Of a stretch of DNA of 64,000 bases, positions 39,103 through 46,723 are shown one piece after another. The number at the start of each line of letters is the position of its first letter. Within the stretch, counting starts at the first letter, position 1. The stretch comes from DASYLJ01 sp964432595 (GTDB lineage: Bacteria; Desulfobacterota; Binatia; DP-6): contig CAYSOF010000022.1 in NCBI GenBank assembly GCA_964432595.1, positions 55,807 through 119,806 of the forward strand, written 5' to 3'. The position numbers were made by a program, and so were the translations under genes. The notes beneath the pieces were generated by a model that saw nothing but the letters and a program-made list of their open reading frames with translations, had not been told where the DNA came from and ran no database searches.

Positions 39103-40329
39103 CTACCCCTCGGCCGGCGGCGGCGGCGCGGGCGCCGGCTCCGCCGGGGCGGGCTCCGCGGGCGCTTCCGGCTCGGGGGCGCGCAGCGCGAGCCGCACCG
39201 AGCCGGGCGAGACCTCCTGCAGGCGCAGCTCCTTCGGGAACCGCACGTCGTGCTCCAGGATGTGGAACGTGCGACGGCCGGCGCCGGCGAGCGAGGCGTC
39301 GATGGTCACCTCGAGGTAGCGCGGGTTGAAGAGGTAGAACTCGCGCCACGGCCCGGCGAACGTGACGTTGACCGCCGCCGGACGCACCTCGTCGAGCGCG
39401 AGGTCGGCGGGCAGGTTCATCACGCGCACCGGCACCTCGTACGTCCGCTCGACCGGGCGCGAGCCGGGCACGAGCGCGCCCCACAGCAGCGCGACGATGG
39501 CCAGCGACGCGACCTTCTCCACCCAGTGCTCGAGCAGCAGCTGCCGCCAGAACGCCGTGCGCCGCTCGGGCGGCTGCGTCGCCTGCAGGAAGCCGTTGAT
39601 GACGGCGGTGAGCTCGCCCGGATCCTTCAGGCGCAGGAGCCGGCTGTCGCGTGCCGCCGAGACCTGCCCGCGCTCCTCGGACACGACCAGCGACAGCGCG
39701 TCGCTCAGCTCGGCCAGCCCGAGCGCCGCGCTGTGGCGGGTACCGACGCCGGCGAGCTGCGTGAAGTCGGTGGAGAGCGGCAGGTGTGCCGCGAAGCGCG
39801 CGACCCGGTCGCCCTGGACGATGATCGCGCCGTCGTGGCCCGGCGAGTGCGGATCGAACAGGCTCAGCAGCAGCGGGACGCTCAGCCGTCCGCCGAGCTC
39901 GAGCCCGCCGCGCACGTAGCGATCGATCGGCTGCCGTCCCGGCAGGACGACGAGCGCGCCGACGTGCTGGCGGGCCAGATCGGTGAGGGCGTGCACCAGG
40001 ATGTCGGCCGGCACCGAATGGCCGTCGGGCACCGCCCGGCGGCGCATCGTCCAGACCGCCAGGCGCTCGAAGAGCTGGCGGATCTCCTCCTGGAAGATGA
40101 CGACGATGATCACGACGAGGATCGCGAAGAAGCTGTGGAAGAGCCAGGTCGTGAGCCGCAGGTCGAGCGCCTGCGCGGCGACGTAGAGCCCGCCCAGCAG
40201 GAAGAGGCCGATGGCGACGAACGCCGCCTGCGTCCGCCGGATCCAGACGACCGCCGTGTAGACGAGCGTCGTCACCAGCAGGATGTCCAGCACGTCCTGG
40301 GCGCGGACGACGCCGATCAACTCACGCAT
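39103..40329 (-). CDS. cdaA: Diadenylate cyclase fused to a YbbR-like regulator domain (CdaA-CdaR fusion)
   Basis: A 408-residue membrane enzyme that makes c-di-AMP from ATP. Three N-terminal helices (about 12-30, 35-52 and 62-80) precede the DAC domain (100-240) with D166-G167-A168 and R198-H199-S200; the usual RHR motif is RHS here. A fourth helix (about 272-290) leads to one YbbR-like beta domain (293-385) and a Pro/Ala-rich tail. In Firmicutes, CdaA and its regulator CdaR (YbbR repeats) are separate genes in one operon; here they are one chain. No glmM lies next to it. Confidence 0.87.
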   Translation of the reverse strand: MRELIGVVRAQDVLDILLVTTLVYTAVVWIRRTQAAFVAIGLFLLGGLYVAAQALDLRLTTWLFHSFFAILVVIIVVIFQEEIRQLFERLAVWTMRRRAVPDGHSVPADILVHALTDLARQHVGALVVLPGRQPIDRYVRGGLELGGRLSVPLLLSLFDPHSPGHDGAIIVQGDRVARFAAHLPLSTDFTQLAGVGTRHSAALGLAELSDALSLVVSEERGQVSAARDSRLLRLKDPGELTAVINGFLQATQPPERRTAFWRQLLLEHWVEKVASLAIVALLWGALVPGSRPVERTYEVPVRVMNLPADLALDEVRPAAVNVTFAGPWREFYLFNPRYLEVTIDASLAGAGRRTFHILEHDVRFPKELRLQEVSPGSVRLALRAPEPEAPAEPAPAEPAPAPPPPAEG

Positions 40330-40438
40330 GACTCGCCTCGCGACCTAATGGGCGAACGGCGACTGCGCAACCTCCCTGGCCAATCACCTCCTCGGCAGCG
40401 TCACGCCCCCGCATCTGCCATACCGCGACAAGACTAGC

Positions 40439-40444
40439 TTGACA
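40439..40444 (+). promoter_or_regulatory. Candidate -35 element (CTTGACA) upstream of the repeat protein
   Basis: CTTGACA lies 72 bases before the ATG at 40516, in a 186-bp divergent region. A 6-bp hairpin (GACACC/GGTGTC, 40467-40484) falls in the presumed leader. No clear -10 hexamer is seen. Confidence 0.33.
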
Positions 40445-40515
40445 TGATGCGCTCGCGTGGCGTAGCGACACCCCCGCTGGTGTCACCGATACCGGCCACA
40501 CAGGAGGGCAGAGAG

Positions 40516-41508
40516 ATGGACAGCAGCACCTGGCGCGCGCGCTTCGCGTGCGCGGCGACGGCATTGGTCGCGATCGCAGCGGCAGCGTCGACGGGCCACG
40601 CCGGGAATCCCAACCCGCCGATCGCCGTGATCAACCCGTTCCAATGCTACGAGATCAAGCCGCGTCAATTCCAGGCGATCCCCGGCGTGAACATCATCAA
40701 CGCGTTCGGGAACTTCATCGCGCGCGTGCGCTTCCCGCACCGCCTGTGCGCGCCGGCCATCATCGCCGTGCGCCGCGCCGTCCCCAACGACTACCTGAAC
40801 GGCGAGCACCTGATCGGCCACGTCGTCACCGCCGACAACGTCAAGGTGAAGGACCAGGTCGTCGTCACCCAGCTGGGCTCCGTGACGCTCGACGTCTGGC
40901 GCCCCGACCTGCTCCTCGTGCCGACGCTGAAGAGCCTGGTCGACACGCCGCCGCCGCTGGACACGCCGACCATCGATCACTTCCAGTGCTACAAGGTGAA
41001 GCGGTCGACCGGTTCGGACCCGTTCACGCCGGTCCGCAACGTCTTCGTCGAGGACCAGTTCGGCCCGACCACCCTCGACGTGATCCGTCCGGTGCGGCTC
41101 TGCATGCCGACGAACAAGAACGGCGAGGATCCGACGGCGCCGAGCCATCCCGACCACCTGCTCTGCTACCGCACGCGCAACAGCCGCTTCGGCACGTTGC
41201 AGACGTACACGAACAGCCAGTTCGGCCCCGAGCGCCCGACGCTGATCCACCGTCGCGAGCTGTGCCTGCCGGCGCTACGGAATCCGCCGCCGTCGACCAC
41301 CACGTCGACGACGGTCGCCACGACGACCACCTCGTTCCCGTCGTCCACGACGTTCCCGCCGTCGACCACCACGGTCCCGTCGACGTCGACGACCTTCCCG
41401 ACCTCGACCACGTTCCCCACGTCGACGACGTTCCCGACGTCCACGACGTTCCCGTCGTCGACCACGGTTCCGACCTCCACGACCACGACGACGACCGTCG
41501 CTCCCTGA
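40516..41508 (+). CDS. Exported repeat protein with Cys-Tyr motifs and a Ser/Thr/Pro tail, function unknown
   Basis: A 330-residue protein; AGGAGGG 9 bases before the ATG at 40516 fixes the start. The signal peptide is about 29 residues. Residues 41-81, 155-201 and 214-254 repeat a pattern: FQCYK(V/I)K, then a DQFG/SQFG strand, then RP-x-RLC-x-P. A related half-repeat lies at 110-139 (VKVKDQ, LDVWRP). Each repeat has two Cys about 35-40 apart, which fits one disulfide per repeat. The last ~70 residues are Ser/Thr/Pro with TFPTST units, like a stalk or glycosylated linker. I do not recognise a function. A GC hairpin follows the stop codon. Confidence 0.72.
   Translation: MDSSTWRARFACAATALVAIAAAASTGHAGNPNPPIAVINPFQCYEIKPRQFQAIPGVNIINAFGNFIARVRFPHRLCAPAIIAVRRAVPNDYLNGEHLIGHVVTADNVKVKDQVVVTQLGSVTLDVWRPDLLLVPTLKSLVDTPPPLDTPTIDHFQCYKVKRSTGSDPFTPVRNVFVEDQFGPTTLDVIRPVRLCMPTNKNGEDPTAPSHPDHLLCYRTRNSRFGTLQTYTNSQFGPERPTLIHRRELCLPALRNPPPSTTTSTTVATTTTSFPSSTTFPPSTTTVPSTSTTFPTSTTFPTSTTFPTSTTFPSSTTVPTSTTTTTTVAP
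41337..41480 (+). repeat. 18-bp tandem repeat encoding TFPTST units
   Basis: Units of the form ACG TTC CCG ACG TCC ACG recur with small changes and encode a Thr-Phe-Pro-Thr-Ser-Thr tail at the end of the repeat protein. The copies differ by synonymous and Ser/Thr changes. Confidence 0.8.
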
Positions 41509-41514
41509 ACCCGG

Positions 41515-41543
41515 GGCCCCCGTCGCGCCATGCGGCGGGGGCC
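41515..41543 (+). terminator. GC hairpin after the repeat protein gene
   Basis: GGCCCCCGTCGC, a 5-base loop, GCGGCGGGGGCC: a 12-bp stem with one G-U pair, 6 bases after the stop codon. There is no U-tract; TTCTT occurs 9 bases later. Confidence 0.65.
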
Positions 41544-41588
41544 TCGTACGTTCTTGCCCGGGGTCCGGGCGCCGGTACACTGGCCACC

Positions 41589-43487
41589 GTGCGCCCCGAC
41601 GTCTCCCTGCTGACAGACGACGACCTCTACCTCTTCAACGAGGGCACGCACCTCCGGCTCTACGACAAGCTCGGCGCGCATCTCGACCGCGCCGGCGTGC
41701 ACTTCGCCGTCTGGGCGCCGAACGCCGAGCACGTCAGCGTCATCGGCGAGTGGAACGGCTGGAAGCCCGGCGCCGACGTGCTGGCCCCGCGCGGCAGCTC
41801 CGGCGTGTGGGAGGGCTTCGTCGCGGGGGTGCCGGCCGGCGCCGCCTACAAGTACCACGTGGCGTCGCGCTACGAGGGCTACAAGGCGGACAAGGCGGAC
41901 CCGTTCGGCTTCACGCACGAGGTGGCGCCGCGGACCGCATCGCGCGTCTGGTCGCTCGACTACGCGTGGAGCGACGAGCAGTGGATGCGCGAGCGCCCGG
42001 CACGGAGCGGGCTCGACGCGCCGATGGCCGTCTACGAGATGCACCTCGGCTCGTGGCGCCGCGATCCGTCCGAGCCGACGCGTCTCCTCGGCTACCGCGA
42101 GCTGGCGCCGCAGCTGGTCGAGTACGTGCACGCGATGGGCTTCACGCATGTCGAGCTCCTGCCGATCATGGAGCACCCGTTCTACGGCTCGTGGGGTTAC
42201 CAGACGACCGGCTACTACGCGCCCACGAGCCGCTACGGCACGCCGCAGGACTTCATGTACCTGATCGACCAGCTCCATCAGGCGGGGATCGGCGTGATCC
42301 TCGATTGGGTGCCGTCGCACTTTCCGACGGACGAGCACGGGCTCGGCTACTTCGACGGCACGCACCTCTACGAGCACGGCGACCCGCGGCAGGGATTTCA
42401 TCCGGACTGGAAGAGCTTCATCTTCAACTACGGCCGCAACGAGGTCCGCAGCTTCCTGTTGAGCAACGCGCTCTTCTGGCTCGACCGCTACCACATCGAC
42501 GGCCTGCGCGTGGACGCCGTGGCGTCGATGCTCTACCTCGACTACTCGCGCCGCGAGGGCGAGTGGATCCCGAACCGCTACGGCGGCCGCGAAAACCTCG
42601 AAGCGATGAGCTTCCTGCGCCGCTTCAACGAGGAGGCGTTCGGCACGGCGCCCGGCATCCAGACGATCGCCGAGGAGTCGACGGCGTGGCCGATGGTGTC
42701 GCGGCCGGTCTACCTCGGCGGCCTCGGCTTCGGGTTCAAGTGGGACATGGGCTGGATGCACGACACGCTGGCCTACATGTCGCGCGACCCGGTGCACCGG
42801 AAGCACCACCACAACGAGCTCACGTTCCGCGGGCTGTACGCCTACACCGAGAACTTCGTGCTGCCGCTGTCGCACGACGAGGTCGTCTACGGAAAGGGTT
42901 CGCTCGCGGGAAAGATGCCGGGCGACGACTGGCAGAAGCTGGCGAACCTGCGGCTGCTCTACGGCTACATGTATCTGCAATCGGGAAAGAAGCTGCTCTT
43001 CATGGGCGGCGAGCTGGCGCAATGGCGCGAGTGGAACCACGACACGAGCCTCGACTGGCACCTGCTCGACGAGCCGGGCCACGCCGGCGTGCAACGCTGG
43101 CTGCGCGACCTGAACACGATCTACCGCGGCGAGCGCGCGCTACACGAGCTCGATTGCGACCCCGCCGGCACGGTGTGGATCGATTGCAGCGACGAGCAGC
43201 AGAGCACGCTGAGCTTCCTCCGTCGCGGCAAGACCACCGACGACCTCATCGTCGTCGGCTGCAACTTCACGCCGATCCCGCGGCACGGCTACCGCATCGG
43301 CGTGCCGGCGGGCGGTCAGTGGGACGAGGTCATGAACAGCGACGCGCCGCTCTACGGCGGCAGCGGCCAGGGCAACCTGGGCGGCGTCGAGGCGTCGCCG
43401 GTGCCGTGGCACGGGCACATGTACTCGCTGCAGGTCGTCCTGCCGCCGCTCGCGATCGTGCTGTTCAAAGGCCGCGCCGGGGCCTGA
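41589..43487 (+). CDS. glgB: 1,4-alpha-glucan branching enzyme
   Basis: A 632-residue GH13 enzyme that introduces alpha-1,6 branches into glycogen. The GTG at 41589 is the first usable start in frame. An N-terminal CBM48 domain (VHFAVWAPNAEHVSVIGEWNGW) precedes the barrel. Catalytic residues are Asp309 in GLRVDAV, Glu362 in IAEEST and Asp430 in LSHDEVV. MGGELAQWREWNHD and the C-terminal beta domain are typical. The length matches short bacterial GlgB lacking the extra N1 domain. No other glycogen genes are in the window. Confidence 0.95.
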   Translation: MRPDVSLLTDDDLYLFNEGTHLRLYDKLGAHLDRAGVHFAVWAPNAEHVSVIGEWNGWKPGADVLAPRGSSGVWEGFVAGVPAGAAYKYHVASRYEGYKADKADPFGFTHEVAPRTASRVWSLDYAWSDEQWMRERPARSGLDAPMAVYEMHLGSWRRDPSEPTRLLGYRELAPQLVEYVHAMGFTHVELLPIMEHPFYGSWGYQTTGYYAPTSRYGTPQDFMYLIDQLHQAGIGVILDWVPSHFPTDEHGLGYFDGTHLYEHGDPRQGFHPDWKSFIFNYGRNEVRSFLLSNALFWLDRYHIDGLRVDAVASMLYLDYSRREGEWIPNRYGGRENLEAMSFLRRFNEEAFGTAPGIQTIAEESTAWPMVSRPVYLGGLGFGFKWDMGWMHDTLAYMSRDPVHRKHHHNELTFRGLYAYTENFVLPLSHDEVVYGKGSLAGKMPGDDWQKLANLRLLYGYMYLQSGKKLLFMGGELAQWREWNHDTSLDWHLLDEPGHAGVQRWLRDLNTIYRGERALHELDCDPAGTVWIDCSDEQQSTLSFLRRGKTTDDLIVVGCNFTPIPRHGYRIGVPAGGQWDEVMNSDAPLYGGSGQGNLGGVEASPVPWHGHMYSLQVVLPPLAIVLFKGRAGA

Positions 43488-43593
43488 TCCCGCAGGGCTG
43501 GCGCGCCTCGCCGCTTCTCCCTATGGTCGGGGCCGTCTGGCACCGACGCCGTCATCCGCGGGCGCACGCGCGACCCTCGTTCTGCTGCTCCTG

Positions 43594-44328
43594 GTGACGC
43601 TTCTCGTCCCGAGCGCCGCGCCGTGCGCGGAGCCCGACCCGCTGTTCGACGATCCCGAGGCGGCGGCGCCGAGCGGGTTTCCCGACCCCTTCGAGCGCGG
43701 CAACCGCGGGGTGTTCGCCTTCAACCAGAAGCTCGACAAGTACTTCCTCGACCCGGTCGGTCGGGCCTACGCGTTCCTGATCCCGGCCGCCGGGCGACGC
43801 GCGGTCCGCCGCGTGCTGGCGAACATCAACTCGCCGTCGGTATTCGTGAACGACGTCCTGCAGCTGGCGCCGAAGGACGCCTCGATCACGCTCGGTCGCT
43901 TCGTCATCAACTCGACCGCCGGCGTGGTCGGCATCTTCGACATCGCGAAGGACCTCGGCCTCCCCGGCCATCACTCCGACTTCGGCCAGACGCTCGCCCT
44001 CTACGGCACGCCGAGCGGTCCGTTCCTGATCCTGCCCGCGATCGGCCCGACGACGGCGCGCGACGGCATCGGCTACCTCGTCGACTTCGCGTTCCGTCCG
44101 CTGACGTACATCCTCACGCCCGCCGTCCAGATCTGGGTGATCTCGATCCAGGAGGGCACCGCCGGCGTCGCCGCGCGCGACGCGCACGTCCAGGCGCTGA
44201 ACGCGCTCGAAGAATCGTCGATCGACTATTACGCGGCGCTGCGCAGCGCGTTCTACCAGGATCGCATGGCGCAGATCTATGCGCGCCGCGAGGACTGGCG
44301 TCCCGCCTCGGTCGCGCAGGCGGACTGA
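43594..44328 (+). CDS. mlaA: MlaA-family outer-membrane lipid-asymmetry protein
   Basis: A 244-residue protein (with the GTG at 43594) clearly of the MlaA (VacJ) family: DPFERGNRGVFAFNQKLDKY, a helix with RVLANINSPSVFVNDVLQ, TAGVVGIFDIAKDLGLP, DFGQTLALYG and GPFLILPAIGPTTARDGIG. In E. coli MlaA is an outer-membrane lipoprotein that removes phospholipid from the outer leaflet and passes it to MlaC. The annotated start cuts the signal peptide: in frame just upstream, codons 43576-43608 encode an LVLLLLVTLLV run, but no ATG, GTG or TTG precedes it before a polar stretch. The true start may be a rare codon. The only Cys near the leader is in SAAPCAEP, a poor lipobox. Convergent with mlaC. Confidence 0.88.
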   Translation: MTLLVPSAAPCAEPDPLFDDPEAAAPSGFPDPFERGNRGVFAFNQKLDKYFLDPVGRAYAFLIPAAGRRAVRRVLANINSPSVFVNDVLQLAPKDASITLGRFVINSTAGVVGIFDIAKDLGLPGHHSDFGQTLALYGTPSGPFLILPAIGPTTARDGIGYLVDFAFRPLTYILTPAVQIWVISIQEGTAGVAARDAHVQALNALEESSIDYYAALRSAFYQDRMAQIYARREDWRPASVAQAD

Positions 44329-44339
44329 CGGCCGGGCGA

Positions 44340-44975
44340 TCAGGCCGGCGGCGCGCCGAGGCGCTGCTTGCCCTTGCCGGCGGCGAGATCGGCGATCCGC
44401 TGCTTCATGGTCGTGACGAGCGCGTCCATCCCCTGACGCTCGAGGACCGACGAGTAGTCCGACCGCCGCATGGCGAGCTCGCTCACCGTCCCCTTCAGGT
44501 AGACGTCGATGATCTTCCAGGCGCCGTTCACCTTATGCAGGCGGTAGGTCAGGTCGACGTTCTCGCTCGCGGGGTCGATCACGCGCGTCTTCACCATGGT
44601 CGTGTCGTTGCCGCCGGCTTCCTCGCCGAGCGTCTCGAACGACTGGTTCGAGAAGTGGTCGAAGTTCGCCGCGTAGGTCGCGACCATGAATTCCTCGAAG
44701 ACGGCGCGCCAGCGCGTGCGATCGGCCTCCGAGAGACCGCTCCAGTGCTTGCCGACGGACTTTTCGGCCATGAAGTCGAGGTCGAAGGCCGTACGAACGG
44801 CGGGCTGCAGCTTCTGGAACCGCCCGGCGTAGCCCAGCGTCGCGGCGTTCTTCAGCACGTCGAGCAGCGTGGCGTCGAGTGCGTCGACGACCGCGACGGC
44901 CGCCGCGTCGGCCAGGGCGCTCACCGGCGCCATGACGACCCAGGCTGGCAGCATCCAGTTCGTCCAGGTTCTCAC
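44340..44975 (-). CDS. mlaC: MlaC/Ttg2D-like periplasmic phospholipid carrier
   Basis: A 211-residue protein; the start is a GTG at 44975 with GGGAGG 5 bases upstream. A signal peptide of about 23 residues ends LADA. The MlaC fold is seen in FQKLQPAVRTAFDLDFMA, WSGLSEADRTRWRAVFEEFM, and VDLTYRLHKVNGAWKIIDVYLKG. In the Mla pathway this protein shuttles phospholipid between MlaA in the outer membrane and MlaFEDB in the inner membrane. It is convergent with mlaA (11 bases apart), while the MlaD and MlaF-like genes are 18 kb away. Confidence 0.9.
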   Translation of the reverse strand: MRTWTNWMLPAWVVMAPVSALADAAAVAVVDALDATLLDVLKNAATLGYAGRFQKLQPAVRTAFDLDFMAEKSVGKHWSGLSEADRTRWRAVFEEFMVATYAANFDHFSNQSFETLGEEAGGNDTTMVKTRVIDPASENVDLTYRLHKVNGAWKIIDVYLKGTVSELAMRRSDYSSVLERQGMDALVTTMKQRIADLAAGKGKQRLGAPPA

Positions 44976-45054
44976 TGCCACCTCCCGCGCTCGGCCGGAT
45001 TGCCCGGCGGCACGCTTAGCACAGGACGCTCGGAGGCCCAATCCGCGCACGCGC

Positions 45055-46599
45055 TCATCGCGCCCGGATGAGGGACAGCAGCTGATCCAGGTCCGCCGGC
45101 TTCGTCAGGTGATGGTCGAACCCGGCGTCACGCGCCAGCGTGCGGTCCCGATCGGTGCCGTAGCCCGTCAGTGCGATGAACCGCGGCGGCGGGTGCAGGT
45201 CGGTGCGGAGCCGGCGCACGAGATCGTAGCCGTTCATCCCGGGCAGACCGATGTCGATCACGCACACGTCCGGCCGTTCCTCGTGCGCGAGCCGCAGCGC
45301 CTCCTCGGCGTCCTGCGCGCCGAAGACGGTCATGCCCACGTTCACCAGGACCTCGCTGAGGGCGTCCCGGATGTCGGCGTTGTCGTCGACGATGACCACG
45401 CGCCGCCGCGGGGTCGCGATCGTCTGCGCCCATCCACGACGTGCCATCGTCGCCGACGCCTCGGCGGCCGGAAGCCGGACCGTGAAGACCGCGCCGCGGC
45501 CGAGTCCATCGCTCGTGCCGTCGAGCGTCCCACCCTGCATCTCGACGAGCCGCTTCGCGAGCGTCAGACCCAGCCCGAGCCCGCCGGACGAGCGGTCCAT
45601 CGACGTGTCGGCCTGCGCGAACATGTCGAACACCTTCGGCAGCATGTCCGGCGCGATGCCGATCCCCGAATCGCTGACGCGCACGACGACCGTGTGGTCT
45701 TCCTGGGCGAGCGCGACCTCGATGCGGCCGCCGGGCGGCGTGTACTTCGTGGCGTTGTTGAGGAGGTTCGTGACGACCTCGGCCAGACGCGTCGGGTCGC
45801 CGTGGACGGACGGCACCTCGCCGAGACGCACGTCGAGCTGCTGTCCGCGCGCCGTCACGACGGGCTGCACGCTCTCGACGGCGTGCCGGATGGCGTCCTC
45901 CACGCGCGTCCGCTCGAGCTGCAGCTCGATCTTGCCCTGCGCGATGCGGCTGACGTCGAGCAGGTCGTTGATGAGCTTCGCCTGATGCCGTGCCTGGCGC
46001 TCGATGATTTCGCAGCTGCGCTCCACGTCGGCCAGCTTCGCCCGCTGCACCCGCACCGACGCGAGAATCGGCGTGATCGGATTGCGCAGCTCGTGTGCCA
46101 GCGTCGCGAGGAAGCGGTCCTTGTGCTCGTGGCTCTCGCGCAGCGCGTCCTGCACGCCGTCGCGCTCCTTCTCCGTCTCGTCCGCATACTGGCGCACCGA
46201 CGCCTGGACGCTCCGGTCGATGACGTCGAGCAGCATGTGCTGCGCGGCCACGACGTCGTCGTGGGAAGCGGACGTCTCTTTCTCGACCTCGCAGATCACC
46301 GTGAAGAGGACCTGGCGGTAGACGGCGAGCTCTCCCATGCATTCGGTGACGCGATAGCCGAGCTCGCGGCGCTGGTGTCCGTGCGCCGCGCCCTCGTGCT
46401 CGACGGACTCCGAATGCCGGCCGAGCAGCGCTTCGGCGAGCCGCTGCGTCAGCGACGGGATGTGATCGTCGAGCTCCTCGCCGCGCAGCCCCATCCGGAC
46501 CGCAGGCCCCTGCGGATCGGACAGCACGGCGGTTCGCCAGCGCGCAACCACGCCGTCGCGCTGCGTCAGCAGGTGGTTTGCGAACTCGGGGAACGGCAT
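45055..46599 (-). CDS. Hybrid sensor histidine kinase with C-terminal receiver domain
   Basis: A 514-residue soluble kinase. Residues 1-145 are an all-helical sensor region without membrane segments. The HisKA box LAHELRNP places the phospho-His at 169. HATPase: N-box NLLNNATKY near 278, DSGIGIAP at 310-317, GGLGLGLTLAKRL at 339-351. The receiver domain starts at 400 with Asp405/406, phospho-acceptor Asp449 and Lys500. Phosphate probably passes from His169 to Asp449 and then to an unlinked partner, since no response regulator gene is adjacent. Signal unknown. Confidence 0.92.
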   Translation of the reverse strand: MPFPEFANHLLTQRDGVVARWRTAVLSDPQGPAVRMGLRGEELDDHIPSLTQRLAEALLGRHSESVEHEGAAHGHQRRELGYRVTECMGELAVYRQVLFTVICEVEKETSASHDDVVAAQHMLLDVIDRSVQASVRQYADETEKERDGVQDALRESHEHKDRFLATLAHELRNPITPILASVRVQRAKLADVERSCEIIERQARHQAKLINDLLDVSRIAQGKIELQLERTRVEDAIRHAVESVQPVVTARGQQLDVRLGEVPSVHGDPTRLAEVVTNLLNNATKYTPPGGRIEVALAQEDHTVVVRVSDSGIGIAPDMLPKVFDMFAQADTSMDRSSGGLGLGLTLAKRLVEMQGGTLDGTSDGLGRGAVFTVRLPAAEASATMARRGWAQTIATPRRRVVIVDDNADIRDALSEVLVNVGMTVFGAQDAEEALRLAHEERPDVCVIDIGLPGMNGYDLVRRLRTDLHPPPRFIALTGYGTDRDRTLARDAGFDHHLTKPADLDQLLSLIRAR

Positions 46600-46672
46600 G
46601 GCCGCCCGTCAGCATAGCGTGCCGGCGGCGCGTGTCAGTCCCCCAAATCCCCGTCGTTCATGCACTTCTTGC

Positions 46673-46678
46673 TTGACA
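46673..46678 (+). promoter_or_regulatory. Candidate -35 element (CTTGACA) upstream of the exported protein
   Basis: TTGACA preceded by C, 46 bases before the ATG at 46724 in a 124-bp divergent region. A weak GATGAC lies at 46697-46702, 18 bases on. Confidence 0.38.
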
Positions 46679-46723
46679 GCTCCGCGACGCCCGCGCGATG
46701 ACGTGGACAGACAGGAGGTCTCC

